A DNA stretch of 64,000 bases, taken from Acidimicrobiales bacterium. GTDB taxonomy: Bacteria; Actinomycetota; Acidimicrobiia; Acidimicrobiales; Bog-793. The translations under genes were made by a program, and so were the position numbers. Positions 50,247 to 61,235 of this stretch are shown here, in pieces; the first letter of the stretch is position 1, and the number at the start of each line of letters is the position of its first letter. Where the stretch lies: positions 1 through 64,000 of the forward strand of contig DATLTN010000052.1 of assembly GCA_035533595.1 (NCBI GenBank), in the 5' to 3' direction. The notes under the pieces were generated by a model. That model made no database searches, was not told the DNA's origin, and saw only the letters and a program-made list of their open reading frames with translations.

Positions 50247-52397
50247 TTAAAGGAGCGGCTCCGTCTTCGGGGGGACCACCGCCTCTTCCTCGCTCTCCAC
50301 GACCCCGGCGCCCGCCGAGGCGGCGACGATGCCACGCGTCAGGAGCTCGGCCGCCTGGCGGGCGACGGTCCCGACCCGCTCTCCCGCCGTGACGTTGCCG
50401 ATCTGGCGGAGGAGGTCGATCAGCTGCTTCATGTTGCGGACGAAGTCGCCCCCCGACATCACCGGCTCGAAGGTGCCGGCGCGCCCCGGTGCCCGACGGG
50501 GCGCGAGCAGGCGGGCGAGGTCCGCGCCGCGGCACCACTCCTCCGCGAGCGAGGCGAAGCCGCTGTCGAGGGCGCGTGTGCGCGGCAGGCCGAGGCGGCG
50601 CTCGTCGAGGCGGAGCTCGACGGCGAGCTCCTCGAGGCTCGCGGCGCGGCGCGCGAGGCGGGGCGTGGAGAGGCCCCCCGGGCCCCGCTGGCGGCGCGCC
50701 TCGAAGGTGAACATCGAGGCGACGGCGGCGAGGCCCGGGGCGTCGAGGCCGTCGAGCAGGCCGGCTCCGATCGCCTCCGCGATCAACAGGTCGCAGTCGT
50801 GGTAGAGGCCGGAGAGGCGCTCGCCGGCCGGGGTGAGGTGCCAGTTCTCGAGGTAGTCCCGCTCCTCGAGCAGCGCGAGCACCGCGTCCAGCTGGCGGAC
50901 GAGGGGTTGCTCGCTCTGGTACTGCGCGAAGGACGAGGCGACGAGGCGGTAGGTGTCCTCGCGGTGGTAGCGGCGGACGAGGTTGACCACCATGTTGAAG
51001 TTCGGGCGGAACGAGGAGCGCAGCGCCCGCGAGCGGCTGGCGGCGAGCGCGGCCACCTCGTCAAAGGTATGAAAGGGCGAGTAGACGACGGCCGCGTAGC
51101 CGACGTCGTCGATGCTGCGGCGCCCCGCGCGCCCGGTGAGCTGGGTGTACTCCCCCGCCGTCAGGTCCTGGTGGCCGTTGCCCCCGAACTTGGAGAGCGC
51201 GTCGATCACCACCGAACGTGCCGGCATGTTGATCCCGAGCGCGAGGGTCTCGGTGGCGAAGACCGCCTTCACGAGCGCCTTCGCGAAGAGGTCCTCGACC
51301 GCCTCGCGAAAGGGCGGCACCATGCCCGCGTGGTGCGGCGCGATGCCGGACTCGAGGCCGGAGACGAAGCGCTGGTAGTTGAGGACCTTGAGGTCCGCGT
51401 CGGAGAGCTCGTCGACGTGCTCCTCGGCGATGCGACGGATCTCGCGGCGCTCCTCGCGGCTCGTGAGGCGGATGCCGACGTCGAGGCATTGGCGGACCGA
51501 GTCGTCGCAGCCGGCGCGCGAGAAGACGAAGTAGATCGCGGGGAGGAGCTCCTCCTCTGCCAGGCGCTCGACGACCTCGGCCCGGGCGGGCCGGAAGAGG
51601 TCTCCCGGCTTGCGCGCCGCGCTCGCACGCGGCCCCCGGCCGGGGCGCACCCTGCCCACCCGGTGCGCCCGCTCGTCGAGGGCGGCGGCCTCCCGGTTGG
51701 GGGCTCCGTCGACGAAGGTCGGGAAGAGGTGGAGATGGCCCGCCGAGCGGTCGCCGACGAGGTAGAGCTGGCGGAGGTCGATCGGCCGGTGGTCCTCGAT
51801 CACGGTGCCGACCGAGCCGCGCACCGTCGAGATCCAGCCGGCGAGCTCCTCGGCGTTGGAGACCGTCGCCGAGAGGCAGACGAGGACGACCGAGGGGGCC
51901 GCGGAGAGGATGATCTCCTCCCACACCGAGCCGCGGTAGCGGTCCTCCAGGTAGTGGACCTCGTCGAGGACGACGTAGCGGAGGTCCTTGAGGCTCCCCG
52001 AGCTCGCGTAGATCATGTTGCGCAGCACCTCGGTCGTCATCACGACGATCGGTGCCTCGCCGTTGCGCGAGACGTCGCCGGTGAGCAGCCCCACCTGCTC
52101 GCGTCCGTAGGCGCGCACGAGGTCCCCGTACTTCTGGTTGGAGAGCGCCTTCAACGGGGTGGTGTAGAAGGCGCGCCCCCCCTCCGCGATCGCGCGCGCC
52201 ACGGCGTACTCGGCGACCACGGTCTTGCCGGAGCCGGTCGGCGCGGCGACGAGCACCGAGCGGCCGGCGTCGAGGTGGTCGAGTGCCTCCTGCTGGAAGG
52301 GGTCGAGGGGGAAGGGGCGGCTGTCGACGAACCAGCGGCGGATCCCAGAGGCGGAGGGGGGCGGCGCCCCCGGCTCGGTGGCGGTGCCCGCGCTCAA
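50247..52397 (-). CDS. helY: HelY-like superfamily 2 (Ski2-type) ATP-dependent helicase
   Basis: The 716-residue protein has helicase motifs VLVAAPTGSGKTVVAEYAVA (I), TTPLKALSNQKYGDL (Ia), LRYVVLDEVHYLEDRYRGSV (II, DEVH), VCLSATVSNAEELAGWI (III), TLALGINMPARSVV (V) and YTQLTGRAGRRSIDDVGYAA (VI). This is the actinobacterial HelY group, related to exosome helicases Mtr4/Ski2. It likely unwinds RNA or structured nucleic acid. TTG 52397 overlaps the tatC stop as TTGA and starts LSAGTATEP; the upstream open frame is a tatC shadow. Its length is below that of M. tuberculosis HelY (about 900). tatB-tatC-helY is the usual actinobacterial order. Confidence 0.9.
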   Translation of the reverse strand: MSAGTATEPGAPPPSASGIRRWFVDSRPFPLDPFQQEALDHLDAGRSVLVAAPTGSGKTVVAEYAVARAIAEGGRAFYTTPLKALSNQKYGDLVRAYGREQVGLLTGDVSRNGEAPIVVMTTEVLRNMIYASSGSLKDLRYVVLDEVHYLEDRYRGSVWEEIILSAAPSVVLVCLSATVSNAEELAGWISTVRGSVGTVIEDHRPIDLRQLYLVGDRSAGHLHLFPTFVDGAPNREAAALDERAHRVGRVRPGRGPRASAARKPGDLFRPARAEVVERLAEEELLPAIYFVFSRAGCDDSVRQCLDVGIRLTSREERREIRRIAEEHVDELSDADLKVLNYQRFVSGLESGIAPHHAGMVPPFREAVEDLFAKALVKAVFATETLALGINMPARSVVIDALSKFGGNGHQDLTAGEYTQLTGRAGRRSIDDVGYAAVVYSPFHTFDEVAALAASRSRALRSSFRPNFNMVVNLVRRYHREDTYRLVASSFAQYQSEQPLVRQLDAVLALLEERDYLENWHLTPAGERLSGLYHDCDLLIAEAIGAGLLDGLDAPGLAAVASMFTFEARRQRGPGGLSTPRLARRAASLEELAVELRLDERRLGLPRTRALDSGFASLAEEWCRGADLARLLAPRRAPGRAGTFEPVMSGGDFVRNMKQLIDLLRQIGNVTAGERVGTVARQAAELLTRGIVAASAGAGVVESEEEAVVPPKTEPLL

Positions 52398-53137
52398 GGC
52401 TTCAGCAGCCTGCCGAGGACGATCGAGGCCTCGTAGAAGACGAGGAGCGGGACGGCGAGGGCGAGCATCGAGAAGGGGTCCGAGCTCGGCGTGACGACCG
52501 CGGCGATGACGACGATCGCGATGATCGCGATCCGCCGCGACTTCGCGAGCTGCGCGGGGCGGACGGCGCCGGCGAGCTCGAGGCCGACGAGCACGACGGG
52601 GAACTCGAAGGTGAGCCCGAAGATCGCGAGCAGCGCGATCACGAGCGAGAGGTAGCGGTTCGCCTGCAGGAGCGGCTTCACGCCGGGGCCGCCCTGGTGG
52701 AGGAGGAAGGCGAGGGCGTGCGGGAGCGTGAGCCACGCGACGAAGACGCCGAAGGCGAACAGCGCCAGGCTCGCCAGCACGAAGGGGATCGCGTAGCGGC
52801 GCTCGTTGGTCTTGAGGCCCGGGGTGACGAAGCGCCACAGGTGGTAGAGGATCACCGGCGAGGCGAGGAGCGCGCCGCCGAGGCCCATCGCGTCGAGGCG
52901 GAAGCCGAAGGCGTCGAGGGGGGCGGTGACGTACAGGCTGCAGTGCTGCGGGTCGGCGTGGCACAGCGGATGGCGCAGGAAGTTGATGATCTGCGGGTAC
53001 AGCGCGTAGCTCGCGATCGCGGCGAGCACGAAGACGGCGAGGCAGATCAGCAGGCGCTGGCGGAGCTCGGCGAGGTGCTCGGTGAGCGTCATCTCGTCCG
53101 GGGCGGGCCCGCCCGCGCGACGCAGCAGCCGGTTCAT
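52394..53137 (-). CDS. tatC: Sec-independent protein translocase subunit TatC
   Basis: The 247-residue membrane protein has six hydrophobic helices. It begins with the TatC N-terminal motif MTLTEHLAELRQRLLICLAV. FGLTFEFPVVLVGLELAG and VVTPSSDPFSMLALAVPLLV carry the conserved Glu/Pro and P-S-D-P residues. TatC recognises twin-arginine signal peptides and forms the translocon core with TatA/TatB. It lies between tatB and helY, with the TTGA overlap into helY. ATG 53137 starts 19 bases after the tatB stop. Confidence 0.95.
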   Translation of the reverse strand: MNRLLRRAGGPAPDEMTLTEHLAELRQRLLICLAVFVLAAIASYALYPQIINFLRHPLCHADPQHCSLYVTAPLDAFGFRLDAMGLGGALLASPVILYHLWRFVTPGLKTNERRYAIPFVLASLALFAFGVFVAWLTLPHALAFLLHQGGPGVKPLLQANRYLSLVIALLAIFGLTFEFPVVLVGLELAGAVRPAQLAKSRRIAIIAIVVIAAVVTPSSDPFSMLALAVPLLVFYEASIVLGRLLKP

Positions 53138-53156
53138 CGGCGCTTCGGGACGGGGG

Positions 53157-53507
53157 TCAGTTCATGCCCGGGTCGTCGAAGCCGATCGTCTCGACCGGCC
53201 CGCTCGAGCGCCTTGCGGCGCCCGTCGCCGCGGCGGACGCGACCGCGTCGGCGTTCCCCTCCGTCCCGCCGGGGCGGGTGAGGTCGTTGAGGAAGCTGCT
53301 CACCGACCCGGGGCGCGGCATGCGCGGCAGCTCGCCGACCTCCGGGAGGGCGCGCCGCACCTCCTCGGTGACCTGCTCACGCAGGTTCGTGAGCGTCCTC
53401 CAGGCGGTGCCGATCTGGCGGGCGACCTGCGGGAGGCGCTCCGGACCGAGGATGACGAGCGCGACCACGAGGATCACCAGCAGCTTCGCCGGATCGAGGT
53501 TCAGCAC
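53157..53507 (-). CDS. tatB: Twin-arginine translocase subunit TatA/TatB
   Basis: The 116-residue protein has the single N-terminal helix LDPAKLLVILVVALVILGPE followed by the glycine-proline hinge and RLPQVARQIGTAWRTLTNLR, an amphipathic helix. G-P-E-R-L-P at the hinge matches TatB better than TatA. The C-terminal tail is Ser/Thr/Gly-rich and poorly conserved. It partners with TatC from the adjacent gene. It lies between lepB and tatC, on the same strand. Confidence 0.88.
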   Translation of the reverse strand: MLNLDPAKLLVILVVALVILGPERLPQVARQIGTAWRTLTNLREQVTEEVRRALPEVGELPRMPRPGSVSSFLNDLTRPGGTEGNADAVASAAATGAARRSSGPVETIGFDDPGMN

Positions 53508-53555
53508 CTGTGCAATGTACCGGTGGGCACGCCCGGACCGGCGGAAGGGCGCCGG

Positions 53556-54236
53556 TTAGAAGAAGTGGATGTCGGGACGGCCGTTGTGCCACCACCGCAG
53601 GTCGACCTTGCCGACGATGGTGTCGCCGACGACGGTCCCCCAGTAGCGGCTGTCGCAGGAGATCGCGCGGTTGTCGCCGAGGACGTAGAAGTTGTCCGGC
53701 TTGATCTTCTGCGGCGTGATGCGCACCGGCCCGAGGGGGTCGTCCCTCGGCAGGTAGGGCTCGCTGATGCGCTTGCCGTCCACGTAGATGCTGTTTCCCT
53801 GCGAGCGGATCGTCTGGCCCGGGAGGCCGATCACCCGCTTCACGAGGTCGGTCTCCGACGAGCCGCAGGTATCGCGCGGCGGCTGGGTGAAGACGATGAT
53901 GTCGCCGCGCTGCAGGTGGTGGTAATCGAAGAAGGCCTTGTCGACGAGGATCCGGTCGCCGATGTTGAGTGTCGGCTCCATCGAGGCCGAGGGAATGAAG
54001 AAGGCCTGCACCGCGAAGGTGCGGATGACAAAGGCGAGCAGCAGCGCGGCGATGAGGACGACGCCCCACTCGGAGGCGACGCGCCGCCGGCTGTGCCGGC
54101 GGCGCGAGGACTCGCCGGCGGCGTCGGCCTCGGGGACCGGCTCGCCGTCGCCGCCCACCGCCTCGTCCCGGCTCACCGGGACCGTCATCGTCGGGGGGTC
54201 GCGCCGCGACTCGTCCCCGGGGTGCTCTTCGCTCAC
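53556..54236 (-). CDS. lepB: Signal peptidase I
   Basis: The 226-residue protein has a cytoplasmic acidic/basic N terminus and one membrane helix ([20 protein letters not shown]). The catalytic serine lies in [20 protein letters not shown], and the lysine in [20 protein letters not shown], with [20 protein letters not shown] as the third conserved block. It removes signal peptides from Sec- and Tat-exported proteins. GTG 54236 overlaps the pafA stop as GTGA, with GAGG 5 bases upstream. In mycobacteria the two genes after pafA are pafB and pafC; here a secretion enzyme is inserted between the proteasome and tat genes. Confidence 0.93.
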   Translation of the reverse strand: MSEEHPGDESRRDPPTMTVPVSRDEAVGGDGEPVPEADAAGESSRRRHSRRRVASEWGVVLIAALLLAFVIRTFAVQAFFIPSASMEPTLNIGDRILVDKAFFDYHHLQRGDIIVFTQPPRDTCGSSETDLVKRVIGLPGQTIRSQGNSIYVDGKRISEPYLPRDDPLGPVRITPQKIKPDNFYVLGDNRAISCDSRYWGTVVGDTIVGKVDLRWWHNGRPDIHFF

Positions 54237-55591
54237 ATCGCCTCGATGAGGCGCTCGACGCGCTCGTCGTGGGCGCGGAAGGGGTCCTTCAACAAGACGG
54301 TGCGCTGGGTCTGGTCGTTCAGCTTGAGGTGCACCCAGTCGACGGTGAAATCCCGTCGGCGCTCCTTCGCGCGGCGGATGAACTCGCCGCGCAGGCGTGC
54401 CCGCGTCGTCGCCGGCGGGTGCTCCATCGCGTCGTTGATCGCCTCGTCGGTGACCATCCGCTCCACGGCGTTCTTCGCCTGCAGGCGGTAGAAGACGCCG
54501 CGCTCGCGGCTCACGTCGTGGTACTGCAGGTCGAGGAGCGCGACGCGCGGGTGGCCGAGGGGGAGGCCGTGGCGCTCCCGGTAGCCCTCGATGAGGCGGT
54601 GCTTGATCACCCAATCGCACTCGCGGTCGAGCGAGAGGGGGTCCTTCTCGATGCCCTCCATGCAGTGCTGCCACATCCCGAGCGCCTTCATCTCCTGCTC
54701 GGGGAGGCCCCGCTGCTCGGCGTAGCGGACCGCCCGGCCGAGGTACTCGTTCTGGATGTCGAAGGCGCTCACCTCGCGGCCGTTCGCGAGGCGGACGCGC
54801 CGCCGGCAGGTGATGTCGTGGCTGATCTCGCGGATCGCGCGGATCGGGTCCTCGAGGGTCATGTCGCGCAGCACGATGCCGGGGTCGTCGAGCATCCGCA
54901 GCATGATCGCCGCGGTCCCGACCTTCAAGAAGGTCGCGTACTCGCTCATGTTCGAGTCGCCGACGATGACGTGCAGGCGGCGGTAGCGCTCGGCGTCGGC
55001 GTGCGGCTCGTCGCGAGTGTTGATGATCGGGCGCGAGCGCGTCGTCGCGGACGAGAAGCCCTCCCAGATGTGCTCGGCGCGTTGCGAGATGCAGTAGGCG
55101 GCGCCGCGCGCCGTCTGCAGCACCTTGCCCGCCCCGGCGTAGATCTGCCGCGTGACGAGGAAGGGGATGAGAACCTGCGCGAAGTGGGCGAGGTCGTCGC
55201 GCCTGCCCGTCAGGTAGTTCTCGTGGCAGCCGTAGGAGTTGCCGGCCGAGTCGGTGTTGTTCTTGAACAGGTAGACCACGCCGCGGATGCCCTCGTCGCG
55301 AAGGCGCGCCTCGGCAGAGGCGACGAGGCCCTCGAGGATCCGCTCCCCTGCCTTGTCGTGGGCGACGAGGTCGAGGACCGAGTCGCACTCGGGGGTCGCG
55401 TACTCTGGGTGGCTTCCGACGTCGAGGTAGAGGCGGGCACCGTTCTCGAGGAAGACGTTGGAGGAGCGCCCCCACGAGACGACGCGGCGGAACAGGTAAC
55501 GGGCGACCTCGTCGGGGCTGAGGCGGCGCTGGCCGCGCAGCGTGCAGGTGACGCCGTACTCGTTCTCGATTCCGAAGATCCGACGGTCCAC
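54233..55591 (-). CDS. pafA: Pup--protein ligase PafA
   Basis: The 452-residue protein is a carboxylate-amine ligase. It starts [20 protein letters not shown], with the metal-binding GIENEYG motif. It has [20 protein letters not shown], then [20 protein letters not shown] and [20 protein letters not shown]. It lacks the insertion after the first strand that Dop carries. It joins the C-terminal glutamate of Pup to lysines of target proteins, using ATP. The gene follows prcA by 59 bases and its stop overlaps lepB. Confidence 0.95.
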   Translation of the reverse strand: MDRRIFGIENEYGVTCTLRGQRRLSPDEVARYLFRRVVSWGRSSNVFLENGARLYLDVGSHPEYATPECDSVLDLVAHDKAGERILEGLVASAEARLRDEGIRGVVYLFKNNTDSAGNSYGCHENYLTGRRDDLAHFAQVLIPFLVTRQIYAGAGKVLQTARGAAYCISQRAEHIWEGFSSATTRSRPIINTRDEPHADAERYRRLHVIVGDSNMSEYATFLKVGTAAIMLRMLDDPGIVLRDMTLEDPIRAIREISHDITCRRRVRLANGREVSAFDIQNEYLGRAVRYAEQRGLPEQEMKALGMWQHCMEGIEKDPLSLDRECDWVIKHRLIEGYRERHGLPLGHPRVALLDLQYHDVSRERGVFYRLQAKNAVERMVTDEAINDAMEHPPATTRARLRGEFIRRAKERRRDFTVDWVHLKLNDQTQRTVLLKDPFRAHDERVERLIEAM

Positions 55592-55650
55592 GCCGAGAAC
55601 CTACAGGTCGCGGCGCGAGCTGGAGCACCGCCGAGAGGGATCTTCGATGG

Positions 55651-56334
55651 TCAGGCCGCGGTTTCGAGGAGCGCGGCGAGCTGTTCGGCGCTCGGGCGGT
55701 GGAAGGCCCGCCGGCCGTTGCCACGCGAGAGGAGCCCCACCTCGAGGTCGGCGGCGCGCAGCGTTCGCTCGCCGCCGAGGGCCGCGACGCCGGTGCGGAG
55801 CGCCGCCGCGAGGTCGGCTTCGGCCTCGAAAGCCGCCTCCACGCGCTGGGTGATCGCCTCGGCCTCGCCGCCGAGGACGGTGAAGCGCTCCTTGTCGGCG
55901 ACCGTGCCGTCGTAGGCGATGTGGTAGAGCCGGTAGTCCTCGGCGCTCTCGCCGAGCTCGGCGACGAGAATCTCCACCTCGAGCGGCTTCATCTCGTGGG
56001 TGAAGACCTGCCCGAGGTACTGGGCGTAGAGGTTGGCGAGCGAGCGGGCGTCGACGTCCTCGCGCGAGTAGGTGTAGCCCTTGGTGTCCGCGTGGCGGAT
56101 GCCGGCGACGCGCAGCTGATCGAACTCGTTGAACTTGCCGACCCCGGCGAAGGCGACGCGGTCGTAGATCTCGCTGATCTTGTGGAGGGTCCGCGAGGGG
56201 TTCTCGGTGACCATCACGATGCCGTCGGCGTAGGTGAGCGCGACGAGCGAGCGACCGCGGGCGATGCCCTTCTGGGCGTACTCGGCGCGGTCCTTCATCA
56301 CTTGCTCGGGGGCGACGTAGTAGGGCATGCTCAT
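55651..56334 (-). CDS. prcA: Proteasome subunit alpha PrcA
   Basis: The 227-residue protein begins with the alpha-subunit gate and helix H0 (YYVAPEQVMKDRAEYAQKGI then ARGRSLVALTYADGIVMVTE). It contains RVAFAGVGKFNEFDQLRVAG and HMxP-like EMKPLEVEILVAELGE. No N-terminal threonine nucleophile is present, as expected for alpha. It forms the outer rings of the 20S proteasome and docks the ARC ATPase. ATG 56334 overlaps the prcB stop as ATGA. Confidence 0.95.
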   Translation of the reverse strand: MSMPYYVAPEQVMKDRAEYAQKGIARGRSLVALTYADGIVMVTENPSRTLHKISEIYDRVAFAGVGKFNEFDQLRVAGIRHADTKGYTYSREDVDARSLANLYAQYLGQVFTHEMKPLEVEILVAELGESAEDYRLYHIAYDGTVADKERFTVLGGEAEAITQRVEAAFEAEADLAAALRTGVAALGGERTLRAADLEVGLLSRGNGRRAFHRPSAEQLAALLETAA

Positions 56335-57140
56335 CGGGAGCCGCCCCCTTCCCGGTTCGCCGCGGCCCGCCGCTCGAGGACGGCGCCGAAGCGCTCGGCC
56401 ACCTCGTCGTCGCCGATGCGCTGGTAGCCGCCGCTGTCGACGGTGGCGATGATCGGGTAGATGCCGCGCACGGGGTCGGGGCCACCGGTCGCGGCGTCCT
56501 CGTCGGCGGCCTGGTAGAGGGCCTCGACGGCGAGCTCCACCGCCTCGTCGCGCGAGAGCGCCTCGCGAAAACCCAGCTTGATCGTCGTGCGGGCGTCACG
56601 CCCGCCCGAGCCCGTCGCCGAGAAGTCGCGCTCCTCGTAACGGCCGCCAGTGACGTCGTAGGTGAAGATCCGGCCGTACATCCGGCGCTCGTCGTAGCCG
56701 GCGAACAGCGGCACGACGGCAAGGCCCTGCATCGCCATCGGCAGGTGGCTGCGCAGCATCTGGGAGAGCTGGTTGGCCTTGCCCTCCAGGCTGAGCGCCG
56801 CGCCCTCCACCTTCTCGTAGTGCTCCAGCTGGGTCTGGAAGAGGCGCACCATCTCGATCGCCGGCCCGGCGGCGCCGGCGATGCCGACCACGGAGTAGTG
56901 GTCGGCCGGGAAGACCTTCTCGATGCCGCGGTGGGCGATCGAGACGCCCTCGGTGGCGCGGCGGTCACCGGCCATCACGACCCCCTCCGCGTAGCGGAGG
57001 GCCGCGATCGTGGTCCCGTGCGGGATCTCACCGAGGGTGTTCGACGATCCCCCGGCGAGCGCCTCGGGGGCGGCGCGGCGCAGGAGGTCGGTGAAGCTCG
57101 GACCTGGGTCCTCGTCTGGCGCGTAGAGGTGGAGGCTCAT
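56331..57140 (-). CDS. prcB: Proteasome subunit beta PrcB
   Basis: The 269-residue precursor has a propeptide of about 42 residues ending in GEIPHG, directly before the nucleophile T43 (TTIAALRYAEGVVMAGDRRA). The active-site Asp/Lys region, VFPADHYSVVGIAGAAGPAI, and SATGSGGRDARTTIKLGF follow. After self-cleavage the threonine N terminus hydrolyses peptides inside the 20S core. It follows pup by 35 bases and couples to prcA by ATGA. The order pup-prcB-prcA is typical for actinobacteria. Confidence 0.95.
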   Translation of the reverse strand: MSLHLYAPDEDPGPSFTDLLRRAAPEALAGGSSNTLGEIPHGTTIAALRYAEGVVMAGDRRATEGVSIAHRGIEKVFPADHYSVVGIAGAAGPAIEMVRLFQTQLEHYEKVEGAALSLEGKANQLSQMLRSHLPMAMQGLAVVPLFAGYDERRMYGRIFTYDVTGGRYEERDFSATGSGGRDARTTIKLGFREALSRDEAVELAVEALYQAADEDAATGGPDPVRGIYPIIATVDSGGYQRIGDDEVAERFGAVLERRAAANREGGGSR

Positions 57141-57175
57141 CGGGGCGCCACCCTAGCGGCGGTCGGCGACGGCGG

Positions 57176-57373
57176 TTACTCGCCGCCTTTCTGCACGTAG
57201 TTGCGCACGAACTCCTCGGCGTTGTCCTCGAGGACCTCGTCGATCTCGTCCAGCAGCTCGTCGATCTCGGCCTTCAGACGCTCCGCGCGCTCGGTCGACT
57301 GCGGCGCCTCTTCGACGGCCGCCTGTTCCTCGCGCGGGGGAGCTGTCCTTCGCTTCTGCTCTCGTTCAGCCAT
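57176..57373 (-). CDS. pup: Prokaryotic ubiquitin-like protein Pup, ending in Glu
   Basis: The 65-residue protein is mainly disordered, with a central coiled-coil-forming helix (ERAERLKAEIDELLDEIDEV) and the conserved end AEEFVRNYVQKGGE. It tags proteins for the proteasome after its C-terminal glutamate is ligated by PafA. In M. tuberculosis the last residue is Gln and must be deamidated by Dop; here it is already Glu. It lies between dop and prcB, all on the minus strand. Confidence 0.96.
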   Translation of the reverse strand: MAEREQKRRTAPPREEQAAVEEAPQSTERAERLKAEIDELLDEIDEVLEDNAEEFVRNYVQKGGE

Positions 57374-57472
57374 GTTCCTCCCTCAGGTCCCCCCGGTGTA
57401 CTACGTGGCCCGTCCCTGCGGTGGTATCCCGCTCTCCCCTGTCGCACAAAGGACGGTGCTCCTCCTCCGTCG

Positions 57473-58987
57473 TCACGCCCCGAAGGTCGGGTCCACCGGC
57501 GAGGACCCGCCGAGGCGATCGATGAGCTCATGCGGGCTCTTCGACTCCGCTAGCAGCGTATCGACATGCCCAGAGCTGCCACGCAGCGGGTCCATCATCG
57601 GCACCCGCCGGAGTGGCCCCTCGCCCAGGTCGAAGATGATCGAGTCCCAGTTGGCGGCCACGATGTACTTCGCGAAGCGCTTCAGGCACTCGCCGCGGAA
57701 ATACGCGCGCGTGGTGCGTGGCGGGTCGGTAATCGCGGCCAGCACCTCCTCCTCGCTGATCAGCCGCTCCATGTTGAGGCGGGCGAAGAGGGAGCGCTCC
57801 GGGCGCAGGTCGTGGTACTGCAGGTCGAGCGCCTGCACCCGGTGGTCGTCCTCGGGGCAGTCGTGACGGGCGCAGTAGGCGTCGATCAGTTCGCGCTTCG
57901 CGACCCAGTCGAGCTGGCGCTTCAGCTGCGCGGGGTCGTTCTCCAGGTCGACGAGCACCGACTCCCAGCGCTCGAGGACCTCCTCGCCCACGGCCTCGGG
58001 GCCGAGCGCCTCGAGGCCGCGCTCGTCGGCGTACTTGCGGGCGAGGTCGAACAGCTCCCACTGCAGCTCGATGGCGGTCATCCGCTGGCCGCTCACGAGC
58101 TCGAGGGGCAGCTGCAGGGAGAGGTCGTGCGAGACGTCGTGCATCGCCCGCACGGGCTGCGCGAGGACGAGCTCGCGCGCGGTGAGTGCGTCGTCCTCGA
58201 TCAGGCAGAGCACGATCGCCGAGACGCCGACCTTCAAGAAGGCGGCGACCTCGGCGAGGTTGGCGTCGCCGGTGATCACGTGCAGGCGGCGGTAGCGGCC
58301 GGGGTCCGAATGCGGCTCGTCGCGGGTGTTGATGATCGGCCGCTTGAGCGTCGTCTCGAGGCCCACCTCCTCCTCGAAGAAGTCGGCGCGCTGGCTGAGC
58401 TCGAAGCCCCTGCGGCGGCTCCCCTCCTCCTCGCAGCCGACCTTCCCGGCGCCGGTGTACACCTGCCGAGTGACGAGGTGGACGGTGAACTCGCGGGCGA
58501 TGCGGGCGAAGGGCAGCTCGCGGTGCAGGAGGTAGTTCTCGTGGCAGCCGTAGGAGTTGCCCTTGCCGTCGGAATTGTTCTTGTAGATGACGATCTCGTC
58601 GCCGGCCGGGAGGACCCGCTTGGCGGCGGCCATCGAGCGCTGCAGGATGACCTCGCCGGCGCGGTCGAAGGTCAACAGCTCGCGGACGTTCGAGCATTCC
58701 GGGGAGGAGTACTCGGGGTGGGCGTGGTCGACGTAGTAGCGGGCGCCGTTGGTGAGCACCGTGTTCACGAGGTGCGTCTCGATCTCGGGCGCGGCGTTGC
58801 CGTCGCGCACGAAGCCGCGGGCGTCCTGGCCCGGGGACTCGTCCTCGAAGTCCCAGCCGATCTTGCCGGCGAGATCCGCCACGTAGGCGTTGATGAGCAG
58901 CGACGACGCGCTCGTCGGGTTCGACTCCGCCGAGATTGCGTGGATGCCGTACTCCGTCTCGATGCCGAGGACCTTCGGGACCGCCAT
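57473..58987 (-). CDS. dop: Pup deamidase/depupylase Dop
   Basis: The 504-residue protein is a PafA homologue starting MAVPKVLGIETEYGIHAISA. It carries the Dop-specific insertion NPTSASSLLINAYVADLAGK through about residue 58 (the Dop loop). It also has [40 protein letters not shown] and [20 protein letters not shown]. Since Pup here already ends in Glu, deamidation is not required. Its main task should be depupylation, which recycles Pup and rescues substrates. It precedes pup by about 100 bp. Confidence 0.95.
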   Translation of the reverse strand: MAVPKVLGIETEYGIHAISAESNPTSASSLLINAYVADLAGKIGWDFEDESPGQDARGFVRDGNAAPEIETHLVNTVLTNGARYYVDHAHPEYSSPECSNVRELLTFDRAGEVILQRSMAAAKRVLPAGDEIVIYKNNSDGKGNSYGCHENYLLHRELPFARIAREFTVHLVTRQVYTGAGKVGCEEEGSRRRGFELSQRADFFEEEVGLETTLKRPIINTRDEPHSDPGRYRRLHVITGDANLAEVAAFLKVGVSAIVLCLIEDDALTARELVLAQPVRAMHDVSHDLSLQLPLELVSGQRMTAIELQWELFDLARKYADERGLEALGPEAVGEEVLERWESVLVDLENDPAQLKRQLDWVAKRELIDAYCARHDCPEDDHRVQALDLQYHDLRPERSLFARLNMERLISEEEVLAAITDPPRTTRAYFRGECLKRFAKYIVAANWDSIIFDLGEGPLRRVPMMDPLRGSSGHVDTLLAESKSPHELIDRLGGSSPVDPTFGA

Positions 58988-59000
58988 AGCCCGAAGCTAA

Positions 59001-61202
<2,202 letters not shown>

Positions 61203-61235
61203 CGCCGGGCTGAGGGCCGCTCAGCGGCCCCCTCC

